64,000 bases of DNA from positions 2,032,501-2,096,500 of the forward strand of contig OX442318.1 in assembly GCA_949358305.1 (NCBI GenBank). Direction: 5' to 3'. A model generated the notes under the pieces. The model was not told the DNA's origin and did not search any database. It saw nothing but the letters and a program-made list of their open reading frames with translations. A program made the position numbers and the translations under genes. This stretch comes from Strigamia acuminata. Lineage: Eukaryota; Arthropoda; Chilopoda; Geophilomorpha; Linotaeniidae. Of the stretch, positions 63,675 through 64,000 are shown in pieces; the first letter of the stretch is position 1; every line of letters begins with the position of its first letter.

Positions 63675-64000
63675 ATGATTGATGAGCACATTATCACTTT
63701 ATTGCTATTATTTTCCAGCATTCTTCAGCACTATGTATCAACACATGAAGTCAATCTGGGACAATGTCCCAAAGTGGATGTAGTCGCAGACTTTAATTTC
63801 AGCAAGGTAAGATTAAATATTATTATTTACTACCTTACAAAAAACAGTGACAATTGTATTGTTCTTTAGATGCTGGGACTGTGGTATGTGATTCAGAAGA
63901 CCAAATCAAGCAGCAGTTGCACAACGCTTGATTTTAGGAACAACAGCGGAAAGTTAACGGTAGCTGAAACGAGCAAACCAATGGGATTAAGCATACCACT
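63675..64000 (+). CDS. ApoD-like lipocalin 6 (partial, runs off the window)
   Basis: Exons 63675-63806 and 63870 to the window edge. Signal peptide, then HEVNLGQCPKVDVVADF, GxW motif LGLWYVIQKT, SSCTTLDF. The extra ETC cysteine of lipocalins 3-5 is absent (ETSKP), as in 1 and 2. Exon 2 would have the same length (131 nt) as in lipocalins 3-5 if it ends at the edge. Tail not visible. Confidence 0.9.

Overview
The window is a piece of an arthropod nuclear genome. Genes are split by spliceosomal introns (several only 57-79 bp), there are polyadenylation signals, no operons or ribosome binding sites, an internal (CCTAA)8 tract matching the arthropod telomere unit TTAGG, and a very heavy load of non-autonomous inverted-repeat transposons. 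I cannot fix the class: nothing separates insect, springtail, crustacean or chelicerate. One 200-N assembly gap lies at 29814-30013.

Layout. (1) 536-12140, minus strand: a DEG/ENaC sodium-channel gene. By exon reconstruction it encodes TWO complete channel units in one ~802-residue polypeptide (TM1-ectodomain-TM2-TM1-ectodomain-TM2); a single uninterrupted exon carries TM2 of unit 1 and TM1 of unit 2. (2) 6283-11365, inside an intron of that gene: a nearly intact DIRS-type tyrosine-recombinase retrotransposon with inverted termini, an internal complementary region, gag, RT-RNase H and recombinase, and two short spliceosomal introns. It sits about 10 bp from the host exon. (3) 12141-18830: no gene seen; palindromic foldback elements, MITEs and a degraded 5S rRNA-derived sequence. 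(4) 18831-22471, minus: an 8-exon DHRS4-type short-chain dehydrogenase/reductase ending in the peroxisomal signal SRL. (5) 22472-28401: intergenic, made of nested inverted-repeat elements and minisatellites. (6) 28402-46359, plus: a complete animal-type fatty acid synthase in 15 exons, 2497 residues, with all KS, AT, DH, ER, KR, ACP and TE catalytic motifs; its introns are packed with MITEs. (7) 47713-64000, plus: a tandem array of six apolipoprotein-D-like secreted lipocalin genes (the last cut by the window edge), all with the same four-exon plan. Their C-terminal tails differ greatly, from a short acidic tail to a Thr/Pro/Val repeat tail of about 900 residues.

How the genes fit together. 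FASN makes long-chain fatty acids, DHRS4-type enzymes reduce carbonyls or retinoids in peroxisomes, and ApoD-like lipocalins carry small hydrophobic ligands outside the cell. The shared lipid theme may be chance; the lipocalin array itself is clearly local tandem duplication with conserved upstream and 3'-end modules.

Best candidates for something undescribed: the tandem DEG/ENaC fusion, the lipocalin array with growing mucin-like tails (including a 192-bp higher-order coding repeat), and the paired loss of both cysteines of one disulfide in lipocalin 3. All exon models here were derived by hand from splice signals and reading frame; no database search was run.
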